DNA of 64,000 bases from Sciurus carolinensis (Eukaryota > Chordata > Mammalia > Rodentia > Sciuridae). The stretch lies in the NCBI RefSeq assembly GCF_902686445.1, contig NC_062215.1, positions 27,798,750-27,862,749 of the forward strand, in the 5' to 3' direction. The notes under the pieces are model-generated. The model was not told the origin of the DNA, did no database searches, and was given only the letters and a program-made list of their open reading frames with translations. Positions 22,220 to 32,810 of this stretch are shown piece by piece; the first letter of the stretch is position 1, and the number at the start of each line of letters is the position of its first letter. Made by a program: the position numbers and the translations under genes.

Positions 22220-22590
22220 CCATGTATGACTGGCAAAGGGTTCCATAATCTTGCCCATGATTATCTCTAGTAGCTTACCTTGCTGCATTCTTTATCGATC
22301 CTCCATTGAACACTCTCAATCTCTCTCAGTTCCAGCCCTTTAGTCCATACTGGCTTTCTGTTATCTCTTTAGAAATTCATACCCAAACTTCTTCATTAGC
22401 TTCTAGTTAATTTTCTCTCTCAGTCTTATTGTCATCTCCCCCATTCAGTCCTTTTCACAAGAAGAAATGAGCAGTCCCTCCTTTGTTCTTTGTGCTGAAG
22501 CATTCAGCAATCACAGCACTTACAATACTTGTTTATGAGTCTGTCTTCCCTACTACGCTGCTCTAAGTTTCTTGAGTGAAAGATTAGGTG
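22220..22590 (+). mobile_element. Possible L2 fragment
   Basis: 'CCATAATCTTGCCCATGATTATCTCTAGTAGC' and the following pyrimidine-rich phrases have the L2 cadence but are strongly diverged. Confidence 0.35.
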
Positions 22591-22599
22591 TGTATTCCT

Positions 22600-22750
22600 T
22601 TAAAGTGAAGTCTATAGACAACATGCATCAAATTTTGTGGGTAGTACCCCAGACATAAATCAGATTGTTTGGAGTGGTGGAGAAAATCTTCAGAATCTTT
22701 TTGTAACAATCACCAGCTCATTTTAATGTAAATTAATTTGAGCAGCACTG
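22600..22750 (+). mobile_element. MER20-like hAT-Charlie fragment
   Basis: 'AGTGAAGTCTATAGACAACATGCATCA', 'CCCAGACATAAATCAGATTGTTTGG', 'CAGAATCTTTTTGTAACAATCACCAGCTCATTTTAATG' and a terminal 'TTGAGCAGCACTGG' fit the MER20/Charlie pattern, which ends in '..GAGAAGCACTGG'. Confidence 0.5.
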
Positions 22751-23015
22751 GACTTAGACTCATTGGTTTCTCTACTCAGTTTGTTTAGTATAATACCTGC
22801 AGTAGGTATTAAATGAATAAGACCATTAATGAAAAGATGAATGGATGAAAAATCTGAGGTATTTTCATATGTCATCCCTATGTTATGTGGAGCACTCTTG
22901 TCCCTAACAGATCTAATTAAAATTAGATCCAAGGACAGATTTCATGCCCTATAGCAGTGTAAAGACTTGACCTCTTTTCATAATAATCATTGAGCACATC
23001 TGATTTTATGGTCTG

Positions 23016-23519
23016 TGATGATTAATTTTAAGTGTCAACTTGAGTGGATTAAGGGATTCCAAGGTATCTGGCAAAGCATAATTTCTGAGTATGAAAAGAT
23101 CGTCATTGGAATCAGTGGACCAAGTAAGAAAACTCAGCCCTTCCCCAGTGTGGGAAGGTCCCATTCTCTCTTCTCTTTAAGTCTGGGGTGTGCCATTCTT
23201 CTCTTGTCTTTGGACATCAAACTCCAAGACCTCAGGTCTTTGGTTTCAGAATGAGAGTCCACATCAACTTCTCTGATTCTGAAGATTCTGAACTTGGACT
23301 AATCCATTTTACTAGCTTTCCTGATTCTCCAGCTTGCATTGGGCCTATGGTGGGACTTCTCAATCTCCCAAACCATGTGAGATAACTCTCTTAAAAAAAA
23401 AATTCCCTCTCATATATTTGTATTTCTCTCTCTAACCCCATCTCTTTCTCTTCTAAATCTGCATCCTGTCTCTGTATGTCCTATTGGTTCTGTCTCTCTG
23501 GTGAACTTTGACTAATACA
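23016..23519 (+). mobile_element. Old interspersed repeat with TG...CA ends, class uncertain
   Basis: Starts 'TGATGATTAATTTTAAGTGTCAACTTGA', includes 'GGAATCAGTGGACCAAGTAAG..AAA', and ends 'CCTATTGGTTCTGTCTCTCTGGTGAACTTTGACTAATACA'. I recognise this as a widespread mammalian repeat but cannot recall its family with certainty. The TG...CA ends would suit an LTR. Confidence 0.6.
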
Positions 23520-23875
23520 TGGACCCTGCTGCTCCCCATGTACATCCCAAACCAGTCATGGTATATGCACTTACTGTTTTGTTTCACATAAACTCAGACA
23601 CAAAACTTAACCCTTTCATCTATTTCTACAGAAATCCATTCTGTAGAATGGAACATGGAACATTTTGTGAGATTGGTAGATTTGCTGAAAGCTAGGGAGG
23701 TCATGGGAAAGGAGTTACATTCCGGAATCATTTCCTTTCATGTCCTCTCTCCTGCTAGGGTGACCCCTAATTTTTCTTCTTCTTTAAGTCTAACCCTAGC
23801 TCTCCTCAGCACCTACCTTCAAACTTTTCCAGTGAAACTCACCCATCCCAATTCTAGTCACTCTGAAGAAAATAT
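23520..23875. other. Unassigned sequence
   Basis: No repeat or gene recognised. A plus frame at 23655-23900 runs into the LTR and is not gene-like. Confidence 0.35.
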
Positions 23876-23881
23876 AGGCTC

Positions 23882-24205
23882 TGTCAGGGGCGGGCTCTGA
23901 GGGCCCCAGAGCCGCACCGTGGCCTGATCTCTAAGATGGCGCCTGGCAGCTTGCCAAACATAGCTGCACTCGTAAACAAGTTTTAGGAAGTAACTCTGAT
24001 TGGCTGCTGTATATGAGGCGATCCTGGTATCTGCCTGGAGACTGTTCCTTGATAGGCTGACTTTCCTGGTAGTCTACTCTCTGATAGGCTGATGTTCTCA
24101 ATATAAGTCAGAGACTTGTGGAATAAAGCGGCTTTTTGGCTTTTTGGTTTCTGTGATCAAGAGCGTACGTGTTGTGATTGTCCCCGCGGGCGGTGGGCAG
24201 TCACA
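23882..24205 (+). mobile_element. Solo LTR, IAP/ERVK-like (class II)
   Basis: A 324-bp unit beginning TGTCAGGGGC and ending GGCAGTCACA, flanked by the perfect 6-bp duplication AGGCTC (23876-23881 and 24206-24211); 6 bp is usual for class II ERVs. Inside are AAGATGGCGCC (YY1-like, 23933-23943), a GATTGGC CCAAT-type box (23998-24004), ATATAAG (24101-24107) and the poly(A) signal AATAAA (24122-24127). A direct repeat CTGATAGGCTGA type lies in U3. GC- and CpG-rich relative to flanks, so fairly young. No internal viral sequence remains, so it arose by LTR-LTR recombination. Confidence 0.88.
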
Positions 24206-24211
24206 AGGCTC

Positions 24212-24920
24212 CTCTGTTGATTCAGTCTAAGAAGGTAGTTGAAGTTCATGTTTCATTGCCAATTTAATGCTGTCTGCCTTTCATACTTCTATACATCCTG
24301 AAGGGTGGCTGGAGAGAGGTTTTCCTTGAATCACATGGCTTACTTTTCCCTGGTGCCCTAGGGTACACAGAAAAGGTGGTTCAGCAGGTTTATGGTTAAA
24401 CCTTGTAAGATTCCTACGTGGGATGGCATAGCCAGAAGTCTAAGATGGGTTTCTGAGACGGTAGGAAGAATGAGAAGGGAGAAAAAGACAAGAGAACAGA
24501 AGTGTGCGTCTCATCTAACAGGATGCTGAGACTTCTGTTCTATTTTCAACCTTGTTTCTGGTGCAATCCTCAATTAAATCCTTGTCAGGCTTTCCTTACA
24601 TTTGGCTGGACCCAGAAATCCAGATCTGCACATTCTAAGTTGATGAGTCCAGACATTTAGTGGAAATTAGTTTACTCATCGCTCTGACTGGCTCTCTGTT
24701 TAATTCACAAGGCCAGCAAGCCCTGGAGCACTCCAGCCAAAGAGGTAATTTGGAACATGTTTAAAGCAAAACTAGCCTTGGTTTGGATCAGTTGTCATGG
24801 TGATATCATAGGTCACTGAAATACCTGTGCTTAGCCAAAAATTATTTTGAGGACTTAAAGCAAAACTTTTCATTGTTCTGTATCATCATTATTATTATTT
24901 TACTTGCTGAAGCATAAAAA
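24212..24920. other. Unassigned sequence
   Basis: Ordinary unique-looking sequence. No gene or repeat recognised. Confidence 0.35.
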
Positions 24921-24924
24921 AGCA

Positions 24925-25023
24925 TGGATTTGGGAGTTTAAACATGGTAGGGTTTAAACCTAGCTGTATCTCTGACTAGTCTGTGACTCTAGGAAAAGTA
25001 ACTAACCTACCTGTGCCTCATGT
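24925..25023 (+). mobile_element. MIR SINE
   Basis: 'CATGGATTTGGGAGTTTAAACATGGTAGGGTTTAAACCTAGCTGTATCTCTGACTAGTCTGTGACTCTAGG..AAGTAACTAACCTACCTGTGCCTCA' follows the MIR head and core. Confidence 0.75.
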
Positions 25024-25274
25024 GATATGTGTGTGTGTGTGCATGTACACAGATATACCCAGGAAGCAAAGGAAAGACCATTTCATTTGTTCCAAACATA
25101 TTCGGGCAAATAATAAAGTGATTAGGCGGTTGTCATAGTTTTAGTTATTTTTTATATACACATTATTAATAGCTTTCAAAGTGATTTCATGTCCATTATT
25201 TCATTGATCATGTGATGGCAAAACCAGATCTGGTTGTGAAATGAAATTATAAAAACATTATAGTAAGAAATCAG

Positions 25275-25710
25275 TGCCTGGGGGAAGGGTCCGTTCCCCT
25301 TCCCTCTCTCAGCCTTTCTCCAGGAAGCCTAATTAACCGTGGGTCCCTACCTTTTAGATTGTAAAGAACTGCCCTAGGAATCTAACTACTCCTTTGAAGT
25401 GTAAAAGCCCCAGTGCAGGCTCCAGGCCCAAGGCGAGAGATTTATCTAAGGCCTTGTAAGAGCCAGTCCTTCCCCTTATCACACTCTACTTCTATAAACA
25501 TGCTTCCCGCTAGAAACCCTGTGCACAACCTTGTATCCTTTAGACTAGAAAATTTATAACACCAGAGAGCCTATAAATGTTGTGAAAAAGTGGTGATGGG
25601 TGCTCAGAATTTAGAGTCTGCTCTCCTCTGGGTCTGCTGGTGTAAAATAAAGTTTGGAGTTCTCTCTGAGTGTTGCTTGCTGTTTCTCAACCAGTCTGTT
25701 TCCCGCAACA
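25275..25710 (+). mobile_element. Solo LTR of an endogenous retrovirus (probably class I)
   Basis: Begins TGCCTGGGGG and ends TTTCCCGCAACA. An imperfect short duplication ATCAG/ATCAC lies at 25270-25274 and 25711-25715. It contains TATAAAT at 25572-25578 and AATAAA at 25646-25651, correctly spaced for a U3-R-U5 layout. Not related by eye to the other LTRs here. No internal viral genes follow it. Confidence 0.75.
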
Positions 25711-25715
25711 ATCAC

Positions 25716-26216
25716 ACAAAATCTTTCCAAATTTGGTAAGAGTTTTTCCCATTTTATAGAGGATGAATGCAGTAAAGGGTCTCAGCGGTTTTTCCAAGTT
25801 TCACCTTCAAAGAAACGATAAGGCCAACTCAGTCCTCTTCTAATTATTGAGGGCTGCCCCTACTCAGAAGCAGGATGTAACTTTTTTTTTTTTTTTAGTT
25901 TAAATTTCAGGTGTTTCTTCACCAAGTTTGGTAGGCAGTGGAGTGACAGTCATCTTTCAAGTTTGCTTTCCCTTTCCTTGCATTAAATAGAACCATTAGG
26001 AGAGGGGCATGGTCTTTTGCCGCAGTGGTCATCTTGGGCTCCATTCCCTCCATCATGGCTTCCGCTGTGGCCACCCTTTGCCTCCTGTCTCAAGGCCTTT
26101 CCTTAGCAGACACCCTCAGAGGCTCCCCTGCAGGTTATAACCCCAAAACATGCTTCTGCTGAGAGGACTCTGGAGCAATGGGGGGCTGGCTAGCTCTCTC
26201 CCCACATTCCAGCCTG
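25716..26216. other. Unassigned; GC-rich patch with a good ATG context
   Basis: A T14 run lies near 25880. From about 26020 to 26110 the sequence turns GC-richer, and an ATG at 26056 (CATCATGGCTTCCGC) opens a short frame (MASAVATLCLLSQGL) that closes at about 26155. It could be the 5' end of an old processed pseudogene, but I recognise no parent. Confidence 0.25.
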
Positions 26217-26218
26217 AC

Positions 26219-26403
26219 TTTTTTTTTGGTACTGGAATTGAATCCAGGGGTACTAGACCACTGAGCCACATCTCCAGCTCTTTTTTATTTTTTATTTTGA
26301 AACAGGAACTCACTATGGTGCTGAGTCTGACCTTGAACTTGTGATCCTCGTGCCTCAGTCTTCCAGGTGGCTGGGATTATAGGTGTGCACCGCTGTGCCT
26401 GGT
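26219..26403 (-). mobile_element. Composite B1-ID SINE, reverse strand
   Basis: T-tract, 'GGTACTGGAATTGAATCCAGGGG', 'CCACTGAGCCACATC', linker, 'GAAACAGGAACTCACTATGG', 'GTGATCCTCGTGCCTCAGTCTTCC' and 'GTGCACCGCTGTGCCTGG'. The middle of the B1-like part is shortened relative to the copies at 30214 and 47455. Confidence 0.88.
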
Positions 26404-27085
26404 CTGTCTCCCCTTTTAGGTTGCTTGCTTGGGATTTTTCACAGCAGGGCAATATCTAGGTATTTGGGGTTCTGGGTTTCAGGTTTTCCAGGGCAGGCTG
26501 CAGAGCACTCTGTGGCACAGTATCACTTTCTATTTGTCAAAGAGTCCCTTGGTCTACTTGGATTCGAGGAGACCTAGATCAGACCTCAAAGTGGGAGGTA
26601 CATCCAAAAGCCTGTGACCATGTTGAACTGGCCGTGCTACCTTTCTCGGATCCTCTTACCTTTAGGAAATCACATTCTACTCTGCTCTGATAACTATTCA
26701 CCACGCATGAGGTATCTTTGAAGCAGTTCTCGCCTTGAAGAAAAATTCCTTCCTTTGTAACATCAGGTCCTTTGTCTCCTGGGGAAAGAGGTTTAATTAC
26801 TTGATAAGTGCCTGATAGTCATATAGTTAGTTGTCATTTCCTAAAAATGTCAAGAGTCTTCCCACATCATGGGGTTAGAGTCAGTGATAGGAGGTGACTT
26901 GATAGTGTTCTGATAAATTAACTTCCTTTGAGAAACTAAATGATTTTGAGCTTTTGTTGTCCTGCTAATTTTAGTTCTTATTACATCCTCCTTTTAGATA
27001 TCAGTATCATGGGTATTGACTAAAGGGGTGAGTGAATGAGAGATAAGAATTATTGAAGGGATGCACATCTGTATCTTCTAACAAG
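26404..27085. other. Unassigned sequence
   Basis: No gene or repeat recognised. Two overlapping short plus frames (26383-26617) show no family features. Confidence 0.35.
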
Positions 27086-27087
27086 GA

Positions 27088-27195
27088 CAGTATTAATTAA
27101 TAGTGTTGGCATCAAGGCTAGGGCCTGGCCAACATGAATGCCACCCTGCCCTCAGGGAGCTTACACTTTCTTGTGGTAAGACACAATGACTCAAG
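27088..27195 (-). mobile_element. Possible L2 fragment, reverse strand
   Basis: 'CCACCCTGCCCTCAGGGAGCTTACACTTTCTTGTGG' corresponds to the reverse-complement L2 phrase 'CCCTGCCCTCATGGAGCTTACATTCTAGTGG'. Confidence 0.45.
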
Positions 27196-27835
27196 TGTGA
27201 GTTTTTCATTGCCTGGACTCCCAAGAAATGGGAGCTGGCTTTGTTTTCTCTTCTATGATAAGATTTTAAATGCCAGCTCACTGTGATAATGAAGTCATTG
27301 TTAATTCTTACATGGTAGCCCCTCAGGCAAATCTCTTTAAAGCACTAATTTCTGAGAGAGCTCAAACCAGACATCAAATTCTACTTTTCATAAAAATTCA
27401 GTGGAACATCAAGCCAACGGCGGGACAGATGTTGCCCTTATGAAATGATCAGTGGAACACTTGCTAAAAGTTCATTTATAGGGATATCATTTTATGTAAT
27501 AGGCTTGTTAGTAGTACTCGGAATGTCTAGCTGATGAACTGCTTAAATAGTTTCTAGGTTTGGAGTGAGACCCCCAAATCTGTGTTTTTTTAATGAGCTC
27601 CTTAGGGGATTCTGTTCATGATAATGTGAGACACGCGGTCTACCTTACACACACACGTACACACGTACATATTTGCACAAATACAAATACATAGGTACAA
27701 TTGCTTTATTCAAAAATGTAGAGATGAAGGAGCCAAAAATAAATAAATAAATGAATAAGGTGGAGTGGGATAGTGAGAGGGTTAATGAGAAAGAACATCT
27801 AACTAAACTAATCTCTTGACTTTAACTTCATCTTC
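27196..27835. other. Unassigned, with an imperfect ACAC/ACGT simple repeat
   Basis: A short ACACACAC/CGTACACACGTACA patch lies at about 27648-27675, and (AAAT)n at about 27738-27755. Nothing else recognised. Confidence 0.35.
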
Positions 27836-27837
27836 TC

Positions 27838-28205
27838 TCTAGTAACTTCTCCATTATGGCAGAAGAGTTATTTTTCTAAACCACAAATCTAGTCAAATCC
27901 TTTTCCTTAAAAATGGTGATAGTTTCTTATCACACAGGGAACAAAGATTAACATACTGATCATATCTTTCTGTTAGGTCCCTTCCTGCTTTCTCAGATCC
28001 TATTTTTTCCTCCCCCTGTGGCCTACCCTGGCATAGCAGGCTCCCTGTCAATTAGCTCAGCAAGCCTCATATTCCTACATTGCTTTGTTTTAAGATTTCC
28101 TCCTGGTTCTCCTCTCAAAATCTGCATTCAAAGGTATTCACTCTTCAGTACTACAATACATTTCAAACTGTTGGCTTTTCCTGACTCTACCTGATATTTT
28201 AAGAG
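27838..28205 (+). mobile_element. L2 LINE fragment
   Basis: 'GAGTTATTTTTCTAAACCACAAATCTAGTCAAATCC', 'CTTAAAAATGGTGATAG', 'TAGGTCCCTTCCTGCTTTCTCAGATCCTATTTTTTCC' and 'GGCCTACCCTGGCATAGC' follow the L2 order. Confidence 0.55.
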
Positions 28206-28690
28206 ATCAACTTGAAATAAACATATTCACGGGTCAGTACTTTCAGTTTTGTGGGGAAGGGATTTTGATGCAAATGCATATTCTAGGAGATTACTAGAAA
28301 GCAATGATAGTGAAGACTGTATGGCCAATAGGAACCACAAAGGGATTTTTTTTTTTAAGCTCAGGATTATTTTAATGTTGTATCTTTAATCTGGAAAAGA
28401 AAAGAAAGACAAACCTTAGAGATGCATTCACACAAATCATCTCAATGCATTTCCAATGTTGATAGAAGAATATCAGAAATTTCTGTTTTCCCCATCTCAC
28501 TATAAAAATTGTGAAACATTCAGAAAAACTGAAAGAATTGTAGAGTGGATGAATATATGCCAATCATTTAAATGGTATAATGTTTTGCTAGTTTGTCTTC
28601 CATGTATCTATCCTTCTATCTTTCCATCTTCTCATTTATTGATCCATTTTACCTTCCATTTATCTTAAAGCAAATTACAAACAGCAGAAC
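28206..28690. other. Unassigned AT-rich sequence
   Basis: No gene or repeat recognised. Confidence 0.35.
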
Positions 28691-28694
28691 AATT

Positions 28695-30035
28695 CAGGTT
28701 TATTTTTTCTTCTTTTTTTTTTTTTCTTTCTTAATTCGTATGAGTGCATCAGAGTTACACACAGGAGTGGGGTTCATTTTGGCATGTTCATGAATGCATG
28801 TGACATAATTTGCTACATTTCAATCACCAATACCTCCTCTTGCCCTCCCTCCCTCCCTCCCCAGATCCCCTTATTCTACTCCATTTGTCTTCCTTCTGTT
28901 TATTTATTTTTCTTAATTATTGCATTGTATTTAAACATAAAAGTGGAATTCATTATCCATGCATGCACACAGCATAAATTGGTCAGTTTCATTCTGCAGA
29001 TCCTCCACTTTTTTGTGATGGGCTGACAGATCTGACTCCATGAGAATGTTATAGGCCAGACTCTAAGGGAAATAACTAAACAGACTCCATTTTGCTCTGA
29101 GACTCCATGTTATGTAGGAAATAAACTTCTCCCATGGGAACACCCCACCTCTGTGCCCATCATCAGTTACTTAGTGTGACATGTTTAACAATACAGAATG
29201 ATAATTCCTATGTAAAGAAACATTGCTCTCTTTTGATCTCTATTGCTCTTAAACAATGTACCATGTGAAGAGTGATTGTGTGGATGTTGGTGACCATTCT
29301 TTAGTTTGTACCTAGGTAAGGGTTGTTTTGAGCCACTTCCCCCTCTGTTGATGATCTCATGATGTTAGTTTGTAGTTTCAAATCATAGCAACAGACACTT
29401 ACGATTGATGTGATTTTTGGTATAAGAACCCCTACAACCCTGTGGTCGGGACTGTTCTCCCAATAGCCATTTTTTGGGGCATTGTGTGAGATAGTCAGCC
29501 AGCCGGCTTAATAAAGACTCTCAAATTTGGACTTTTCAGTGGTGATCCGTCAGTTCTTATGTTGTGCTCCATAACATTTCCCATCCCTCCTCCCTCCCCC
29601 TCAGTCTCCTTCCTCTACTCCAATGTTCTCCCTTCTATTTTCATAAGATCCCCTCCCTCCCTAATCTAAGAGCATTACAGTTATCCATAGTAGTTGGGTT
29701 CAGCTTGACAAATTCATTTATTCATGGACTTTGATTTCTATTCATGTCCCCTTTTCTCTTCCTTCCTCCTTTCCCCCATTCTCCTTTCTCTACTCTATTG
29801 ATCTTCTTTTGCTACTGATTAATTAATTAATTAATTAATTTTTGATCAGTTCTTCCTACTTATACATAAAGATGAAATTCCCTGTGATATATTTATATCT
29901 GCACATAGTATGATGTTTAAAAATGCATTCTTCATTTCTTTCCCTTTCCCATCCCTCCTCACTCCCTTGTTTTAAAATTCCTTATTTCTCTCTAGTGTTG
30001 GTAGAGAAAACATTCTGTTAAACCTCCCATTTGAA
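28695..30035 (-). mobile_element. L1 3'UTR-type sequence, reverse strand, split by an LTR
   Basis: T-rich start, 'GCATCAGAGTTACACACAGGAGTGGGGTTCATTTTGGCATG', (CCCT)n at about 28840-28862, and again after the LTR 'CCATCCCTCCTCCCTCCCCCTCAGTC' and 'CATTTATTCATGGACTTTG'. These pyrimidine-rich, repeated blocks are the reverse complement of the L1 3'UTR style seen at 62530 and 2600. A TTAA/ATTA microsatellite lies at 29817-29840. The LTR at about 29014-29576 sits inside. Confidence 0.6.
29014..29576 (+). mobile_element. Solo LTR of an endogenous retrovirus (class I-like)
   Basis: About 563 bp with TG...CA ends (start TGTGATGGGCTGACAG, end GTGCTCCATAACA). TATAAGAA lies at 29421-29428 and AATAAA at 29510-29515, the right spacing for a gammaretrovirus-style LTR. 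A duplicated AGACTC...GGAAATAA motif occurs in U3 (about 29058 and 29100). The duplication at the ends is masked by a T-run, so the exact start may shift by a few bases. No internal viral sequence adjoins it. Confidence 0.75.
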
Positions 30036-30213
30036 AACTTGTCAATTTAAGCATATGCATTTTTCTTCAATCAATAGCGCATATCTTCACCATAGTCTTA
30101 AACTGTTTCCTATTAATGGCATGGTTAACTTGAATAATATTTGAGTGAGCTCATTTATTTTTCTGGTTTCTCACAAAATTCTTCTCTCAGGTCACTTCAG
30201 TAGAAAGCAAAAC

Positions 30214-30422
30214 TTTTTTCTTTTTGGTACTGAGGATTGAACTCAGGGGCACTTGAACACTGAGCTACATCCCCAACCCTATTTTGTATTTTATTTAGAG
30301 ACAGGGTCTCACTGAGTTGCTTAGTGCCTCACTTTTGCTGAGGCTGCCTTTGAACCCACGATCCTCCTGCCTCAGCCTCCTGAACCACTGGGATTATAGG
30401 TGTGCACCACCATGCCCAGACA
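30214..30422 (-). mobile_element. Composite B1-ID SINE, reverse strand
   Basis: Well-preserved copy: T-rich tail, 'TTTTTGGTACTGAGGATTGAACTCAGGGGC', 'GAACACTGAGCTACATCCCCAACCC', 'GAGACAGGGTCTCACTGAGTTGC', 'CGATCCTCCTGCCTCAGCCTCCTG' and 'GGTGTGCACCACCATGCCC'. Near-identical flanks AAAGCAAAAC (30204-30213) and AAAGCAGAAC (30423-30432) are the target duplication. Confidence 0.93.
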
Positions 30423-30432
30423 AAAGCAGAAC

Positions 30433-31008
30433 ATTTTTCTTTCATAGTATTGGTTTAGGTATCATAGACACAGCCAGAAAATTTGTTCTTTCAAATTTGA
30501 CTTGGTATTATTTCATTACTAATTACATGAGGCCAACATAACTAGTTGCTGGGCAACCTCTGTTTTTCAGCTTTTGTATAATGCCTAAGGACAGTTTTCT
30601 CAATGTGACTTATTACCTTTAGCCTAAGAGGCCAGGGATGCTGCTTGGCTTGCAGGTGGATGTTTAGAGGTGTAGTCCTTGAAGCCGCTGGGCTGCTTAG
30701 TGGAGAAATGAGGAAAGTGACGCAGGGCTGGGTGATGAGAAGATGGGGGTAGGTACAAAAATTGATAAATCAGATGGTATGTTATTTAGCACTCTAAAAT
30801 TACTAGCCAGAACAACTAAATATGGACATGGTTAAAATGTGGACCTCTGGGAGCCGGACTGGACCCGGGGTAGTTATGATGGGAATCGCTGGTTTTCTTC
30901 ACGGACCCTTTTGCAACAGCAGTCGCCCTCATCATCAGATCATAGTGTTTAAAAATTCTTTAAATTTATATCATTTTATATTTTTCTTATATGTCGCATA
31001 ATATATAA
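30433..31008. other. Unassigned sequence
   Basis: No gene or repeat recognised. Confidence 0.35.
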
Positions 31009-31160
31009 TCTCCAGTAATCTTCTGAAAGTCCTGTGAGGTAGAAGGTGGTGTTACGGTTATTTCACAGACGTAGTAACTGAGTCCTGAAGTAGGACCGGA
31101 GTCTTTGAACTCAAGGAGTGTGTTCTGAAGTCTGTGCTCTTTCTTGTCACACCTTGATGA
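31009..31160 (-). mobile_element. MIR SINE, reverse strand
   Basis: 'CCTGTGAGGTAGAAGGTGGTGTTACGGTTATTTCACAGACGTAGTAACTGAGTC', then 'TTGAACTCAAGGAGTGTGTTCTGAAGTCTGTGCTC', is the reverse-complement MIR core and 3' part. Confidence 0.75.
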
Positions 31161-31700
31161 TATTTTATTAAGGAAAAAAATTATTCATAAGAGAATGTAT
31201 TTTTAGTCTTTAGTGACAGATAACTTTCTCAAGAACCAAAATGTTTTCTCTTATCAGATAATAAAAACCTGTGTTTCTACCGAGAGCACTGTTTTATTTG
31301 AGAAGCACAGACATGAATGTCTTACTCAAATAGTATAATATAGTATAATCGTTATACTTTTTTTAAAATCTGATATGTAGAGTCAAACTATCCAAAATAA
31401 ATGAACAAGTAAACGAATGAATATGTCAATAAATTATTCCATGACTCACTTTTTTTTTTTTTTTCCTACTTTGGTGATTTTAAATTCTACACCTTTCATA
31501 ATGTCTGGCCTTGTTATGATTTCTGTAAGCAGACTCTCAGAATATTCCTAATATTCAACATAGCCATCAAATACTTGCTAACAAAAATCCACATGGTATA
31601 AATGTGTAACACGAAAATCTTTATTCAGGGTTTGTTCAAATTAATACATCATTTGCTTATTGCTCACAAGCAGTTTGTAAAACGATGGATTCTAAGTAGA
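31161..31700. other. Unassigned AT-rich sequence
   Basis: A T16 run at about 31450-31464. No gene or repeat recognised. Confidence 0.35.
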
Positions 31701-31713
31701 AAATCTGATGTTA

Positions 31714-32010
31714 TCAGGCCAGCGTCTGTCTTTTCAAAGGTATAAAGAGAAGATCACTGGGCTCATAATATCTCTGTGAGTTAGCGCTTCTTACTATTAT
31801 AAGGGCACCCACATTGCATCTAACCCCATTATTTCTGAACATTCGATTTTCTTGAGTGAATTTATTTTTCAACATTCTAATGGACTGTTCTGCCTCCTGA
31901 GGGTTATCAAGAGGTGGGTGATCAGGCAGCACTAGGCCTCTAAGTAGATCTGTGAAGGAAAGAGTCCTGGAAACTCCAAAGTGAGGCCCATAGGACTTGA
32001 GGTTGGTCTA
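31714..32010 (-). pseudogene. Possible processed pseudogene, parent not recognised
   Basis: The reverse strand reads openly for about 80 codons down to a TAA-type stop at 31714. The peptide looks protein-like: a hydrophilic helix-like part (PQEAEQSIRMLKNKF) followed by NNGVRCNVGALIIVR and RYYEPSDLLFIPLKR. Upstream the same frame gives KSYGPHFGVSRTLSF before stops appear. There is no poly(A) on the minus-strand 3' side and no visible splice sites. It may equally be a chance open frame. Confidence 0.25.
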
Positions 32011-32540
32011 ACCGATTATGCCCAGGGTCATGCAGCTCTCATCCCCAAAGAGATCACTGCATTAAAGTAGCCTCTTAAGAGATCTCCTTAAGGAATATAT
32101 TATGCCTTACAATATGGCATAATCTCCTCTTTCCCTCTGGAACCAAGATGAGTTATAAAGATGATTTTATTTAAGCAAAGAAAAAAAAAAAAAAAACTGC
32201 CAGAGAGTATATGGCTGCAGCTCAATCTGTCTCAAAACAATCAAAGGAGAAGTCTCCTGTTACCACTGCAGTACCAACTCCCAGTGGAGTTGAAGGGTAA
32301 GATGAGAGCAAGTTCATGAAGTGTTCATACCCTCGCCAGGAGTACCATGCTACTGTTCTTAGCATATTACTAAGAGTAAATCTCAGAGCTGCAAATGTAA
32401 TAATAAAAAAAAAAGATTATTTTAAAGCAATTTTTCTCTTTAGGAAAGCATTGTTGGTCGATAAAATTAATTAAACATCATATAGGAGATAAAATGAAAT
32501 GACCACTACTAAACTTTATAGAAGTTTAGTTTGGGCTTAT
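32011..32540. other. Unassigned sequence
   Basis: An A17 tract at about 32180-32196 and an A-rich patch at about 32400. No gene or repeat recognised. Confidence 0.35.
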
Positions 32541-32543
32541 AAG

Positions 32544-32810
32544 TTATGAGATCAGGAAATAAAAAGGAAATTAACATTTGCTGAGTTTCTACTCTAAGTC
32601 CCTCTTTTGGAATCTAATTCCTTTTAACCCAAACATCATTTTTATAAGGTGTATATTATTTCAAGTTTAAAGTATACTACGCCAAGACTCAGAGAAGTAA
32701 AAAACAAAACAAAAAACTAAGTATATTCAATTAAGAAGTGGTAGAAATAAAACTATAACTAAAGTCTCACTCCAAAGCCAAACCTCTGTTATAGTAACAG
32801 CTTTGGGTAG
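32544..32810 (-). mobile_element. MIR SINE, reverse strand
   Basis: 'AACATTTGCTGAGTTTCTACTCTAAG', '..CATTTTTATAAGGTGTATATTATTTC', 'AAGACTCAGAGAAGTAA' and 'AAGTGGTAGAAATAAAACTATAACTAAAGTCTCACTCCAAAGCC' keep the reverse-complement MIR order. Confidence 0.6.
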
